Shown: positions 1 through 9,502, counted from the first letter of the stretch. The stretch is 64,000 bases of DNA from Chryseobacterium sp. 3008163 (GCF_003669035.1 NZ_CP033070.1:496001-560000), one strand, 5' to 3'. Numbers and translations: made by a program. Notes: generated by a model from the letters alone, not told the origin.

Positions 1-11
1 GTAAAAAAAAT

Positions 12-42
12 AAAAAAACGCACCTTAAAAAAGATGCGTTTT
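12..42 (-). terminator. Intrinsic terminator after carB
   Basis: Inverted repeat AAAACGCA (15-22) / TGCGTTTT (35-42), with further pairing inside the loop. Read leftward it is followed by a run of seven T. It sits just past the carB stop and would end the pyrB-carA-carB transcript. Confidence 0.75.
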
Positions 43-67
43 AAAAAAAATATTTTAGATCCGAAAA

Positions 68-3000
68 TTACATCGTCTCCATTTTGAAACTCATGCTTTC
101 GATTACTTTCAGGATTGCTTCAACCGTATCCATTGATGTTAAACAAGGAACACCGTTTTCGACACTCATTCTTCTGATCTGGAAACCGTCTCTTTCAGAC
201 TGTTTTCCTTTCGTCATGGTGTTGACAACATATTGAACTTTTCCTTTCTGAATTAAGTCGATTAAGTTGACACTTTCCTCTCCTATTTTGTATCCGATTT
301 TACAAGGAATCCCTTGTTCTGCAAAGAACTTTGCAGTTCCTTCTGTTGCCCAGATTCTGAAGCCAACTTCATGGAATCTTGATGCCAAATCAGCTGCTTC
401 CTGCTTGTGTTTATCAGCTACCGTGAATAAGATTGAACCGTGCATAGGAACTTTTCTTCCCGCTGCAACCAATCCTTTGTACAAAGCTTTCTCTAAAGTA
501 GTATCTTTCCCCATTACTTCTCCCGTAGACTTCATTTCTGGTCCTAAAGAGATATCAACCTTGGTTAATTTTGAGAAAGAGAACACAGGAACTTTTACGA
601 AAACACCTTCTTTGTTGGGAACCAATCCGTTTTTATAGCCTAAATCTTTCAGTTTCTGACCTAAAATCGCTTTGGTAGCCAGGTTTGCCATCGGAACATC
701 CGTAATTTTAGACAAGAAAGGAACTGTTCTTGATGAACGTGGGTTTACTTCAATCACATATACATTTCCTTCAAAAAGAACGTACTGAATATTCATTAAA
801 CCAATCACATTCAATCCTTTAGCCAATCTTTCGGTATAATCTACCAAAGTATCGATTTCTGCCTGAGAAACATTCTGTGGCGGATAGACTGCAATCGAGT
901 CACCGGAGTGAACACCTGCTCTTTCGATATGCTCCATAATTCCAGGAATGATTACTGTTTCGCCGTCGCAAATCGCATCTACTTCCACTTCTCTTCCCGT
1001 AATGTAACGATCCACCAAAACCGGCTGATCCGGACTTGCATCTACCGCAAATTCCATGTAGTGAGCCAATTCTGCTTCATTGTACACAATTTCCATTGCT
1101 CTACCTCCCAAAACATAGCTTGGACGAACCAAAACCGGATAACCGATCTCGTTGGCAATCACAATCGCTTCTTCTTTTGAAGTTGAAGTTTTTCCTAAAG
1201 GCTGAGGAATTCCCATTTCCTGAAGGGCTTTTTCAAACTTATCTCTGTTTTCAGCTCTATCAAGATCTTCTAAAGAAGTTCCTAAAATCTTAACTCCGTA
1301 AGCTGCTAATTTATCTGCTAAATTGATGGCAGTTTGTCCACCGAATTGAACTACAACACCTTTTGGTTTTTCAAGGTCGATGATACTCATCACATCCTCT
1401 TCCGTTAATGGCTCAAAGTATAATTTATCTGAAATCGAGAAGTCTGTAGAAACTGTTTCAGGATTATTGTTGATGATAATCGCTTCGTAGCCCATTTCTT
1501 TGATTGCCCAAACAGAGTGAACGGTTGCGTAATCAAACTCAACACCCTGCCCAATTCTGATTGGTCCCGAACCTAAAACGATAATTTTTTCTTTGTCGGT
1601 AACTACAGATTCGTTTTCCTCTTCGTAAGTTCCATAGAAATATGGAGTTTCGCTTTCAAATTCAGCAGCACAAGTGTCTACCATTTTGTAAACCGGAATG
1701 ATTCCGTTTTCTTTTCTGAAATTGTAAACTTCTCTTTGAGTAGACTCCCACAAATGAGCGATATTCTGATCTGAGAAACCTAATTTTTTAGACTGAATCA
1801 AAATTTCTTTATCGAATCTGTTAGCGGCAATTGTCTTTTCGAAATCGACTAATTTCTTTAATTTCCAGATGAAGAATTTATCGATTTTGCTCCATTCTAC
1901 GATTTGTTCCCAATCGTAACCTCTTCTTAAAGCGTCACAAATGATAAACAATCTTTCGTCATCACAAACTCTGATTCTTCTTTCGATATCTTCGTCCGTT
2001 AAAGCTGCAGCCTGTTTTGTTTTTAAACCTAAATGTCTCAAACCTGTTTCCAAAGAACGCACCGCTTTTTGTAAAGACTCTTCGAAATTTCTTCCGATCG
2101 CCATTACTTCACCTGTCGCTTTCATTTGAGTTGACAATCTTCTGTCAGCTGTTTCGAATTTATCGAATGGGAATCTCGGGAATTTAGTTACTACATAATC
2201 CAAAGCCGGTTCGAAACAAGCGTAAGTTTTACCCGTAACCGGATTCATAATTTCATCTAAAGTTAATCCTACCGCAATTTTTGCAGCAATTTTAGCAATC
2301 GGATAACCTGTTGCCTTACTTGCCAAAGCCGATGAACGAGAAACTCTTGGGTTTACCTCGATGATATAATATTCGAATGAGTGCGGATCTAAAGCCAACT
2401 GTACGTTGCATCCTCCTTCGATTCCTAAAGCTCTGATGATTTTCAGGGAAGCATTTCTCAACATCTGATATTCTCTGTCTGAAAGCGTCTGAGAAGGTGC
2501 TACAACGATTGAGTCACCGGTATGAACTCCCACCGGATCTATATTTTCCATGTTACAAACCACAATCGCGTTGTCGTTTGCATCACGCATTACTTCGTAT
2601 TCAATTTCTTTGAAACCTGCGATTGATCTTTCGATCAGACATTGCGTAACAGGGCTATATTTTAATCCTAATTCTGCAATTTCTTTCAATTCAGTTTCAT
2701 TAGCAGCGATTCCACCACCGGTTCCGCCCATTGTGAAGGCAGGACGAACGATTACCGGATAACCGATTTCTTCAGCAAAGCTAAGCGCTCCCTCAACCGT
2801 TGTTACGATATCTGATTCAGGAACGGGCTCGTTCAATTCTCTCATCAGTTCACGGAACAAATCTCTGTCTTCTGCTCTGTTGATGGCAGAAAGTGTCGTT
2901 CCTAAAACTTCCACTTTACATTCTTCAAGAATCCCTGAATTTTCCAATTCTACCGCCATGTTCAAACCTGTTTGTCCACCAAGGGTCGGTAAAAGTGCAT

Positions 3001-3250
3001 CAGGACGCTCTTTTCTGATGATGTGACTTACAAACTGAAGTGAAATCGGCTCGATGTAAACCTTGTCAGCGATTTCAACATCCGTCATAATCGTTGCAGG
3101 GTTTGAGTTGATCAAAATCACCTTGTAGCCTTCCTCTCTCAGAGAAAGACAAGCTTGCGTTCCTGCGTAATCAAATTCCGCTGCCTGACCGATGATGATT
3201 GGTCCGGAACCGATTACTAAAATTGTTTTTATATCTGTACGTTTTGCCAT
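68..3250 (-). CDS. carB: Carbamoyl-phosphate synthase large subunit
   Basis: Makes carbamoyl phosphate from bicarbonate, ATP and the ammonia channelled from CarA, feeding both pyrimidine and arginine synthesis. The 1060 residues are close to the usual length of about 1070. The internally duplicated ATP-grasp halves are visible: [17 protein letters not shown] near residue 14 is repeated as [16 protein letters not shown] near residue 550. The last 140 residues are the MGS-like allosteric domain (from about [11 protein letters not shown]), where UMP and ornithine act in E. coli. It is the last gene of a leftward operon after pyrB and carA, 141 bases after carA. The start [16 protein letters not shown] is standard for the family. 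No defect seen. Confidence 0.97.
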   Translation of the reverse strand: MAKRTDIKTILVIGSGPIIIGQAAEFDYAGTQACLSLREEGYKVILINSNPATIMTDVEIADKVYIEPISLQFVSHIIRKERPDALLPTLGGQTGLNMAVELENSGILEECKVEVLGTTLSAINRAEDRDLFRELMRELNEPVPESDIVTTVEGALSFAEEIGYPVIVRPAFTMGGTGGGIAANETELKEIAELGLKYSPVTQCLIERSIAGFKEIEYEVMRDANDNAIVVCNMENIDPVGVHTGDSIVVAPSQTLSDREYQMLRNASLKIIRALGIEGGCNVQLALDPHSFEYYIIEVNPRVSRSSALASKATGYPIAKIAAKIAVGLTLDEIMNPVTGKTYACFEPALDYVVTKFPRFPFDKFETADRRLSTQMKATGEVMAIGRNFEESLQKAVRSLETGLRHLGLKTKQAAALTDEDIERRIRVCDDERLFIICDALRRGYDWEQIVEWSKIDKFFIWKLKKLVDFEKTIAANRFDKEILIQSKKLGFSDQNIAHLWESTQREVYNFRKENGIIPVYKMVDTCAAEFESETPYFYGTYEEENESVVTDKEKIIVLGSGPIRIGQGVEFDYATVHSVWAIKEMGYEAIIINNNPETVSTDFSISDKLYFEPLTEEDVMSIIDLEKPKGVVVQFGGQTAINLADKLAAYGVKILGTSLEDLDRAENRDKFEKALQEMGIPQPLGKTSTSKEEAIVIANEIGYPVLVRPSYVLGGRAMEIVYNEAELAHYMEFAVDASPDQPVLVDRYITGREVEVDAICDGETVIIPGIMEHIERAGVHSGDSIAVYPPQNVSQAEIDTLVDYTERLAKGLNVIGLMNIQYVLFEGNVYVIEVNPRSSRTVPFLSKITDVPMANLATKAILGQKLKDLGYKNGLVPNKEGVFVKVPVFSFSKLTKVDISLGPEMKSTGEVMGKDTTLEKALYKGLVAAGRKVPMHGSILFTVADKHKQEAADLASRFHEVGFRIWATEGTAKFFAEQGIPCKIGYKIGEESVNLIDLIQKGKVQYVVNTMTKGKQSERDGFQIRRMSVENGVPCLTSMDTVEAILKVIESMSFKMETM

Positions 3251-3391
3251 TTTCTAATTTAGATATGAGATGTTAGAAGTCAGATTTCAGACTTTTAGCA
3301 TTAATTTTTATTTAGATTTAATTTCACAATTTGTCATTGACTTTATAGAATTTTTAGAGATTCTTCCTTCGTCAGAATGACAGTAACAGTC

Positions 3392-4465
3392 TTACTTTTT
3401 AAAATCCTCCATCAACGTGATGAAATCATCAAACAAGTAATTCGCATCTTCTGGCCCTGGGCTCGCTTCCGGGTGATACTGAACTGAGAAGCAAGGGTGA
3501 ATTTTATGTTTCAATCCTTCATTTGTTCTGTCATTCAATGCGATATGGGTTTCAATTAAATCTGTTCCTTTAAGGCTTTCCTGATCAACAGCATAACCGT
3601 GGTTTTGAGAAGTAATAGCCACTTTGTTTTTTTCTAAATCTAAAACCGGATGATTTCCTCCTCTGTGACCGAATTTTAATTTGAATGTTTTTGCACCACA
3701 TGCCAATCCAATTAACTGATGTCCAAGGCAAATTCCGAAAATTGGAACTTTTCCTAACAATCCACGAATCATCTCTAAAGCCTGTTGGTTATCTTCTGGA
3801 TCTCCAGGACCGTTGGATAACATGATTCCATCCGGATCCATTAACAGAATTTCTTCAGCTGTAGTATCATGAGAAACAACAATGATGTCGCAGTTTCTTT
3901 GAGATAACTCTCTGATTATTCCTAATTTAGACCCAAAATCCACAAGCACTACTTTAAGTCCTCTTCCCGGATTGGCGTAAGAAGTTTTTGTAGAAACCTG
4001 CTCCACCTGATTGGTTGGGAAAGTCGTTGATTTTAATTCTTCAACGGTAGTATTTTCGTCTGCATCTGCATTCACGATTTTTCCTTTTACCACTCCGGAA
4101 TTACGAAGAATTCTTGTCAGTCTTCGGGTATCAATTCCTGAAATTCCTGAAAGATTTTTCTTTTTAAACAGTTCTTCTAAAGTAATCTGTGTTCTGAAAT
4201 TGGAAGGTAAATCGCAAATTTCTTTTACAATAAAACCTTTGATTGCAGGCTCGATGCTTTCGTAGTCATCACGGTTAATCCCGTAATTTCCGATCAGCGG
4301 ATACGTCATGCAAACAATCTGACCACAATAAGACGGGTCAGAAATCAATTCCTGATATCCCGTCATTCCGGTATTGAAAACCACCTCTCCTGCTGTCTCC
4401 AATTCTGCTCCGAAACCTTCTCCATGAAATACTTCACCGGACTCCAGTATTAATTTTTTCTTCAT
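3392..4465 (-). CDS. carA: Carbamoyl-phosphate synthase small (glutaminase) subunit
   Basis: Hydrolyses glutamine and passes ammonia to CarB. The N-terminal CPSase domain (about 1-150) is followed by a class I glutamine amidotransferase domain. The nucleophile lies in GICLGHQLIG (Cys246 from the chosen start), and the His-Glu part of the triad is in QYHPEASPGP near the C-terminus. I start it at MKKKLILESGEVFHGEG (ATG at 4465, 357 residues). An in-frame ATG 60 bases upstream would add Lys-rich residues encoded by a dispersed intergenic repeat and is very unlikely. It lies between pyrB and carB in one leftward operon. Confidence 0.96.
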   Translation of the reverse strand: MKKKLILESGEVFHGEGFGAELETAGEVVFNTGMTGYQELISDPSYCGQIVCMTYPLIGNYGINRDDYESIEPAIKGFIVKEICDLPSNFRTQITLEELFKKKNLSGISGIDTRRLTRILRNSGVVKGKIVNADADENTTVEELKSTTFPTNQVEQVSTKTSYANPGRGLKVVLVDFGSKLGIIRELSQRNCDIIVVSHDTTAEEILLMDPDGIMLSNGPGDPEDNQQALEMIRGLLGKVPIFGICLGHQLIGLACGAKTFKLKFGHRGGNHPVLDLEKNKVAITSQNHGYAVDQESLKGTDLIETHIALNDRTNEGLKHKIHPCFSVQYHPEASPGPEDANYLFDDFITLMEDFKK

Positions 4466-4512
4466 TTTAACTTTTATCTTTATTTCTATTTTATCTAAAT
4501 CTTTCTCTTTAA

Positions 4513-4568
4513 ACCACCCCGTCAAAAATTCTTTGAATTTTCGCCACCCCTCCAGAGGAGGGGAATTT
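4513..4568. repeat. Dispersed-type intergenic element with CCCCTCC hairpin
   Basis: The pyrB-carA gap holds a perfect hairpin, CCCCTCC (4547-4553), loop AGA, GGAGGGG (4557-4563). Next to it, read leftward, are GGGGTGGCG, an AATTC-AAAG-AATTT palindrome and GACGGGGTGG. From memory, elements of this wording recur between genes in Chryseobacterium and relatives. Only one copy is in this window, so its repetitive nature is recalled rather than shown. The long hairpin could affect pyrB-to-carA expression. Confidence 0.5.
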
Positions 4569-4620
4569 TTAGAGCAATTTATTTTTGAACTTTCACTTGG
4601 CTTTTTAAACTTTAAACTTT

Positions 4621-5511
4621 TTAATTAAAAGAAAATCCTTTTTCCTCTAAAGCATTTTTCAGAATCGCCATTCTTGCGAAAACCCCGTTCTGCATTTGCT
4701 TGAAGATTCTTGAGCGTTCACACTCTACCAGATCAGTATCGATCTCTACACCTCTGTTGATTGGTGCGGGATGCATAATGATGGCTTCTTTTTTCATTGT
4801 TTTTTCTCTGGCTTTTGTCAAACCATATTTCTTATGATATTCAGAAGCTGAGAAACTCATTTTTGAATCATGTCTTTCATGCTGAATTCTCAATAACATC
4901 AAAACATCCACATCGTGAATCATCTCATCTACAGAAAGATAGGTTCCGTCAATTAAAGCTCCTTCGTCAAACCATTGTTCAGGTCCTGAGAAGTATACTT
5001 TCGCTCCTAATCTTCTTAATGCTTCTGCGTTCGAATTGGCAACACGACTGTGTTTCACATCTCCGACGATTCCGATTTTTAAACCTTCAAAGGTTCCGAA
5101 TTCCTGATAAATTGTCAGTAAATCGAGCATACATTGTGAAGGATGATTTCCCGTTCCGTCACCGCCGTTGATTACCGGAATGTTGATATTTTTTAATTCA
5201 TCAAAATAACGGTCTTTCTTATCTCTGATTACGACCAGATTTACCCCTATACTTTCAATTGTTTTTACTGTATCATATAAACTTTCACCTTTGTTGACAG
5301 AACTGTTGGATGCATCAAACGGAACGACCTTCAAACCTAATTTTCTTTCGGCAATATCAAAGCTTGTTTTAGTTCTCGTGCTGTCTTCAAAAAACAGATT
5401 TGAGCAGAAAACCTCACCTTCAATTTTAGCAGTTTTTCCGTTGGCAAAAGCTAAAGCTTCCGTCAGTATCTTATTGATTTTCTCTGTACTTAGTTCGGTA
5501 ATCGTAAACAT
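4621..5511 (-). CDS. pyrB: Aspartate carbamoyltransferase catalytic subunit
   Basis: Catalyses carbamoyl phosphate + aspartate to N-carbamoylaspartate, the committed pyrimidine step, in the cytoplasm. Its 296 residues are slightly shorter than the usual 305-310. The carbamoyl-phosphate loop STRTKTSF is near residue 45, followed by the HPSQCMLDL motif and a C-terminal HPAPINRG loop that binds aspartate. No pyrI regulatory-subunit gene is adjacent; downstream come carA and carB. Only 20 to 30 bases upstream of its ATG is an intrinsic terminator preceded by a short leader ORF, so expression is probably set by attenuation (see 5533-5667). Confidence 0.96.
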   Translation of the reverse strand: MFTITELSTEKINKILTEALAFANGKTAKIEGEVFCSNLFFEDSTRTKTSFDIAERKLGLKVVPFDASNSSVNKGESLYDTVKTIESIGVNLVVIRDKKDRYFDELKNINIPVINGGDGTGNHPSQCMLDLLTIYQEFGTFEGLKIGIVGDVKHSRVANSNAEALRRLGAKVYFSGPEQWFDEGALIDGTYLSVDEMIHDVDVLMLLRIQHERHDSKMSFSASEYHKKYGLTKAREKTMKKEAIIMHPAPINRGVEIDTDLVECERSRIFKQMQNGVFARMAILKNALEEKGFSFN

Positions 5512-5532
5512 AATATCTTAATTTTTGAACAT

Positions 5533-5560
5533 AAAAAAAGCGAAGAAAATATCTTCGCTT
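5533..5560 (-). terminator. Leader terminator (attenuator) upstream of pyrB
   Basis: Nine-base stem AAGCGAAGA (5538-5546) / TCTTCGCTT (5552-5560) with a five-base loop. Read leftward it ends in seven T (5533-5539). No leftward gene lies upstream that it could terminate (the next gene, Lrp, is divergent), and pyrB starts about 20 bases further on. It therefore acts within the pyrB leader, as in E. coli pyrBI. Confidence 0.8.
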
Positions 5561-5630
5561 AAAATAAATAAATATCGTAAAGGGCGTCTACGCCCGGTAA
5601 TTCTAATGATATAAATACTGTGTTATTCAT
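5559..5630 (-). CDS. Putative pyr leader peptide (23 codons)
   Basis: A short leftward ORF from ATG at 5630 to TAA at 5559-5561, beginning MNNTVFISLE and ending DALYDIYLF. Its last codons are U-rich (TTT ATT TAT-type), and its stop codon overlaps the first bases of the terminator stem. A ribosome following RNA polymerase closely would cover the 5' arm and prevent termination. This is the expected layout for UTP-sensitive attenuation as in enterobacterial pyrBI (known from E. coli). Here the function is inferred from layout only. The start is six bases from the promoter -7 box, so translation may be leaderless. Confidence 0.5.
   Translation of the reverse strand: MNNTVFISLELPGVDALYDIYLF
5582..5595 (-). 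promoter_or_regulatory. GC-rich pause-type hairpin in pyr leader
   Basis: Perfect inverted repeat GGGCGT-CT-ACGCCC inside the leader ORF, followed leftward by the U-rich tract and then the terminator. The position matches the transcription pause hairpin of the E. coli pyrBI leader. The hairpin is plain in the sequence; the pausing role is inferred. Confidence 0.5.
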
Positions 5631-5636
5631 TAGGTG

Positions 5637-5667
5637 CAAAGATATAACATTTGGGTAACATGACAAA
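5637..5667 (-). promoter_or_regulatory. Bacteroidetes-type promoter of the pyr operon
   Basis: Read leftward: TTTG (5667-5664), 19 bases, TATCTTTG (5644-5637). This fits the Bacteroidetes housekeeping consensus TTTG-N(17-23)-TAnnTTTG exactly. Transcription should start within a few bases of 5630. Confidence 0.75.
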
Positions 5668-5725
5668 GCGAAACTTTAAAAAAATTAAAAAACTTCAATC
5701 GCTGGTTATTCTCATTTATTCTTAA

Positions 5726-5733
5726 TATTTTTG
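5726..5733 (+). promoter_or_regulatory. Possible -7 box for the Lrp-family gene
   Basis: TATTTTTG matches TAnnTTTG, 20 bases before the start codon at 5754. I see no clear TTTG box at the expected spacing, so this is a weak call. Confidence 0.35.
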
Positions 5734-5753
5734 TTAGAATTCAAATACAGTTT

Positions 5754-6215
5754 ATGGACGCAAAAGACAGGATGATTCTCAGCATAATTCAGGAAGATTC
5801 TACTTTCTCGGTGAAAGAAATTTCAGAGAAAATAGGTTTGACCTTTACTCCAACCTATGAACGCATCAAACAGCTGGAGAAGCAAGGTATTATTGAGAAA
5901 TATGTCGGTCTTCTGAACCGTGAAAAACTGGGTTTAAATATTGTTGTTTATTGTAATGTCCGCCTCAAAGAACAGTCTAAAAAAGTTTTGGAAACTTTCG
6001 AGAAAAACATCATGCAACACGATGAAGTTCAGGAAATCATTAGTCTTTCCGGCGAATACGATTATATGTTGAAAATCATTGCTAAGGATATTAATTCTTA
6101 TAATGAATTCGCTGTCAACATTATTTCAAATATTCCTAATATTGGGCAATATCACAGTTCTATTGTTCTTCACGAGGTTAAAAAATCTACTAAGTTTAAG
6201 ATTGATTTGGGATAA
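5754..6215 (+). CDS. Lrp/AsnC family transcriptional regulator
   Basis: 153 residues, the normal size for the family. An N-terminal winged helix-turn-helix (about 1-60: DRMILSIIQEDSTFSVKEI..., recognition helix near TYERIKQLEKQGII) is followed by a RAM ligand-binding/oligomerisation domain (about 70-145, with the SGEYDYMLKI strand). Members sense amino acids or related metabolites and often control neighbouring genes. It is divergent from pyrB, and its 3' side faces the arginine cluster, so control of nitrogen or arginine genes is plausible but unproven. The start MDAKDRMIL is the only sensible one. Confidence 0.92.
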   Translation: MDAKDRMILSIIQEDSTFSVKEISEKIGLTFTPTYERIKQLEKQGIIEKYVGLLNREKLGLNIVVYCNVRLKEQSKKVLETFEKNIMQHDEVQEIISLSGEYDYMLKIIAKDINSYNEFAVNIISNIPNIGQYHSSIVLHEVKKSTKFKIDLG

Positions 6216-6262
6216 TTTTTTTAAAAATAAAATTATCCTTTTAACCACAGAAAGTACGATTC

Positions 6263-6745
6263 ATGAATTATAGAAAATGGATATTATTAGTAATAGGATT
6301 ATTTTTGATTGTTTCCAAATTTTTTCTAAAAGACAATTTTAATCTTAATGAAAATGATTTAATCCAGAAAGAAATAACTGTAAAAGCAGTAAGAGATATT
6401 GGTAATAAAAATTCTTATGATAAATATGTAATTTTTTCTGATAATTATCCTTGCGAGTTTATTATTGACAATTCAGGGGGAGGTGCTTCATATTGGAAAA
6501 TTGAAGATAAAGTTAAAGTAAATGATAAACTTTTTGTTGGAATCAACAATAGTCAGGCAAATAATCTTAACAACAAAGGCAAAGTCTTTATTTATTCCTT
6601 AAATAAAAACAACTCCTATATTTTTACTTTTGAGAACTATTTGAAAGAACGTAAATCTAGAAATATAAGATATGATATTTTAGGTTACATTATATTGATA
6701 TTTATTGTCTATAAATTATTAAAATCTGATAAGAAAGATAACTAA
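6263..6745 (+). CDS. Hypothetical protein with two membrane segments
   Basis: 160 residues, not recognised. One hydrophobic helix is at the N-terminus (about 6-22, WILLVIGLFLIVSKFFL) and one near the C-terminus (about 134-150, ILGYIILIFIVYKLL). Between them is a polar domain of about 110 residues rich in Asn, Lys and Asp, with a Gly-Gly-Gly turn. The tail is Lys-rich. The topology suggests an inner-membrane protein with its middle domain outside the cytoplasm. It follows the Lrp gene by 47 bases and may be co-transcribed; nothing indicates a function. Confidence 0.7.
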   Translation: MNYRKWILLVIGLFLIVSKFFLKDNFNLNENDLIQKEITVKAVRDIGNKNSYDKYVIFSDNYPCEFIIDNSGGGASYWKIEDKVKVNDKLFVGINNSQANNLNNKGKVFIYSLNKNNSYIFTFENYLKERKSRNIRYDILGYIILIFIVYKLLKSDKKDN

Positions 6746-6797
6746 TCATCATTTTATCAAGATAAGAAGCATTGAATGTTTTATCGTTCATAAAACC

Positions 6798-8102
6798 TTA
6801 ACCCAACAACTTATTCTTCAACTTATTGAATTGATATTCAATCTTATCCAGACAAAGATTTCCTATACTTCCTTGGTGAGTATGATTCAAATTTTTTATC
6901 TCAAAATCAAATTCATTATTTTCAATCTCCTGCCCTACTTTTACATACGCATCACGGAAAGAACTTCCGTTTTTCACTTCTTCATTGATCTTTTCTACGC
7001 TAAAAAGATATTTATACTTTTCATCTTCCAAAATCCCATCTTTCACCTGAATATTCGGTAATGTATAGCTTAAAATTTCAAGACATTCTTTCAAGGAATC
7101 GATTGCAGGGAAAAGAATTTCTTTCGTCAACTGCATATCTCTGTGATATCCTGAAGGAAGATTATTCGTCAATAAAATAAACTCATTCGGTAACGACTGA
7201 ATTCTGTTGCAACGGGCACGAACTAGTTCAAAAATATCAGGATTTTTTTTGTGAGGCATGATACTGCTTCCTGTTGTAAACTCTTTAGGAAAGCTTATAA
7301 AATCAAAATTCTGACTTAAATATAAACAAACATCATACGCAAATTTTCCTAATGTTCCAGCCAAAGTTGCCATTGCCATCGACAGCATTTTCTCTGACTT
7401 TCCGCGTGTCATTTGAGCATACACTGAATTATAATTCATCGATTGAAACCCTAAATTATACGTCGTACTCTCACGGTCAATCGGGAAAGACGAACCATAT
7501 CCCGCCGCTGAACCCAATGGATTTTTATTAATGATATTTTTAACCGAGAAAAGCATTTCAACATCATCCAACAAAGCTTCAGCATAAGCTCCAAACCACA
7601 ATCCAAACGATGAAGGCATGGCAATTTGTAAATGGGTATATCCCGGAAGAAGAACATTTTTATGCTGATCTGCCAATTTGATTAATATTTGAAAAAATTC
7701 ATCTGTCAACGCTGTGATTTCACGGATTTCATCTACTAAATACAGCTTTATATCCAATAAAACCTGATCATTTCTTGAACGAGCCGTATGAATTTTCTTT
7801 CCTGTATCTCCTAATTTTTCAATTAAAATAGATTCTACCTGCGAATGAATATCTTCTGCACTTTTATCGATTTCAAAAGTTCCGTTTTCGATATCTTTCA
7901 AAATTTCCTCTAAAACAGACAACATCTGCTCTGATTCTTCATCAGTAATAATTCCAACTTCTGCCAACATTTTACAATGCACCATCGAACCTTTCACGTC
8001 GTATTTTGCTAAACGCTCATCAAAGTCAAGATCTTTCCCAACTGTAAATTTATTGACTAATATATTAGTGGCGTTGTTGTCTTTTTGCCATATCTTTTTC
8101 AT
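6798..8102 (-). CDS. argH: Argininosuccinate lyase
   Basis: Splits argininosuccinate into arginine and fumarate, the last step of the pathway. 434 residues of the fumarase/aspartase superfamily, slightly short of the usual 450-460. The signature GSSIMPHKKNPD is at about 278-288 and contains the mobile catalytic loop. HTARSRNDQ near residue 100 and the TxLQ-type stretch GYTHLQIAMPSS are also present. It is the last gene of the arginine cluster, separated from the M20 deacylase by a 317-base gap holding a structured repeat, so it may have its own promoter or reduced read-through. Intact. Confidence 0.96.
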   Translation of the reverse strand: MKKIWQKDNNATNILVNKFTVGKDLDFDERLAKYDVKGSMVHCKMLAEVGIITDEESEQMLSVLEEILKDIENGTFEIDKSAEDIHSQVESILIEKLGDTGKKIHTARSRNDQVLLDIKLYLVDEIREITALTDEFFQILIKLADQHKNVLLPGYTHLQIAMPSSFGLWFGAYAEALLDDVEMLFSVKNIINKNPLGSAAGYGSSFPIDRESTTYNLGFQSMNYNSVYAQMTRGKSEKMLSMAMATLAGTLGKFAYDVCLYLSQNFDFISFPKEFTTGSSIMPHKKNPDIFELVRARCNRIQSLPNEFILLTNNLPSGYHRDMQLTKEILFPAIDSLKECLEILSYTLPNIQVKDGILEDEKYKYLFSVEKINEEVKNGSSFRDAYVKVGQEIENNEFDFEIKNLNHTHQGSIGNLCLDKIEYQFNKLKNKLLG

Positions 8103-8167
8103 AATTATTCTTTTTTTCTAAAAATGGAAACTCTAAAAAAATCCATTTAAATATTATTTTAAAATTT

Positions 8168-8366
8168 TCTTTTGTCTTGAAACAAAAGAAACAAAAATTC
8201 AAGACTGGAAACTCATGCTAAAATTTTAAACAATTTCCTAAAATTCCCAAAACTCGGGCGGAAACTACGATTAGATATAATAAGATTATTTTTTGCCGCC
8301 ACTCAAACAGTGGAAATTTTTTAACGTAAATTCTTTAAAATTTCTTAACGCTTCCGTTTCCTAAGT
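8168..8366. repeat. Structured dispersed intergenic repeat, copy 1
   Basis: About 200 bases sharing several blocks with 12638-12858, in the same orientation. Blocks: TTCTTTTGTCTTGAA; AACAAAAGAAACAAAAATTC; CAAAACTCG; CTCAAACAGTGG; AATTTTTTAACG; CTTAACGCT. Two stems are visible: GTCTTGAA (8174-8181) / TTCAAGAC (8198-8205), and GGCGG (8257-8261) / CCGCC (8296-8300). In the other copy the second stem has different bases but still pairs. It fills most of the 317-base argE-argH gap, which holds no ORF worth calling. Confidence 0.75.
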
Positions 8367-8419
8367 CATTATTGATATACTTTTCATAGACTTCAATCAT
8401 CCATCATCCCTTTTCCAGC

Positions 8420-9502
8420 CTATAAAACCTTTTCAAGTATCTTAATATAAATCTCAATCCCCTCTTCTATTTCCTTTATATATATGTATTCATCCGCAGT
8501 GTGAGAACGTGTGCTGTCGCCGGGACCGAGTTTTACCGATGTACATGGAATAATCGCTTGATCGGATGAAGTTGGCGAACCGTAAGTTGTCCTGCCGATT
8601 TCCAAACCTGCTTTTACAAACGGATGATCCATTTCTATTTTTGAAGAATTTAATCTGAAAGACCTTGCTGCTAAGGTCGATTTCATCTGCGACTGGATGA
8701 TTTCAAACACTTCTTCATTAGAATATTCGTCTGTAACCCTAACATCTAAAGTAAAAACACAAGATTCCGGAACTACGTTATGCTGAACTCCCGCATGAAT
8801 TCCTGACAACGTCACTTTAACTTCACCCAAATAATCTGAAACTTTTGGAAATTTAAAGCTTAAAATTTGTTGCAAATCTTCCATACATTTCACAATAGAA
8901 TTATCGTCATTCGGATGAGCGGCGTGAGAAGGAGTGCCTTTCATTTCCCCGTCAATGACTAACAATCCTTTTTCTGCAATCGCCAGATTCATCTGCGTTG
9001 GTTCTCCCACAATGGTAAGCTCGATATTGGGTAATTGAGGAAATAAAGCTTCAATTCCGTCAAAACCTGAAATCTCTTCCTCAGCCGTCAAAGCAACAAC
9101 TAAATTATATTTTAAATCTTCTTGAGCATAAAAATGCAAAAATACCTGCGCCATAGAAACCAAAGAAGCACCCGCATCATTACTTCCCAATCCAAACAAC
9201 TTTCCATCCTTTTCAATCGCTAAAAATGGGTCTAAAGTGTAAGCTTTATTTGGCTTTACGGTGTCATGATGCGTATTCAGCAAAATCGACGGTTTGAAAA
9301 CATCAAAGTTTTTGTTCACCGCCCAGATGTTATTTTTAAAACGTTTTGTAGGAATCTGATGTTTTTTGAAAAAATTTTCAATCTCTACAGACGTATTAAA
9401 TTCATCTTTGCTGAATGACGGAATTTCTATCAGTTTTTTCAACAAATCCACTGCGTTATTCAGTAATTCTTCTTTATTATAAACAGATTTCAGTTCCTGC
9501 AT
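8420..9502 (-). CDS. argE: M20 metallopeptidase family N-acylornithine/N-acylcitrulline deacylase
   Basis: A zinc-dependent deacylase of the ArgE/DapE family, 360 residues. Metal-ligand regions are visible: NTHHDTV near residue 80, the GLGSNDAGAS aspartate near 110, and ALTAEEEISG with the catalytic Glu pair near 140. A dimerisation lid follows (about 175-285), then a C-terminal His in DSTRSHTADEY. In a pathway using an acylornithine carbamoyltransferase the acyl group is removed after carbamoylation. The substrate is therefore probably N-succinyl- or N-acetylcitrulline rather than acylornithine (inference). It lies between argB and argH in the leftward cluster. Confidence 0.88.
   Translation of the reverse strand: MQELKSVYNKEELLNNAVDLLKKLIEIPSFSKDEFNTSVEIENFFKKHQIPTKRFKNNIWAVNKNFDVFKPSILLNTHHDTVKPNKAYTLDPFLAIEKDGKLFGLGSNDAGASLVSMAQVFLHFYAQEDLKYNLVVALTAEEEISGFDGIEALFPQLPNIELTIVGEPTQMNLAIAEKGLLVIDGEMKGTPSHAAHPNDDNSIVKCMEDLQQILSFKFPKVSDYLGEVKVTLSGIHAGVQHNVVPESCVFTLDVRVTDEYSNEEVFEIIQSQMKSTLAARSFRLNSSKIEMDHPFVKAGLEIGRTTYGSPTSSDQAIIPCTSVKLGPGDSTRSHTADEYIYIKEIEEGIEIYIKILEKVL

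Noticed and set aside
4466..4525. Longer carA start at 4525
   Set aside because: The added 20 residues are encoded by an intergenic repeat and are absent from the CarA family as known.
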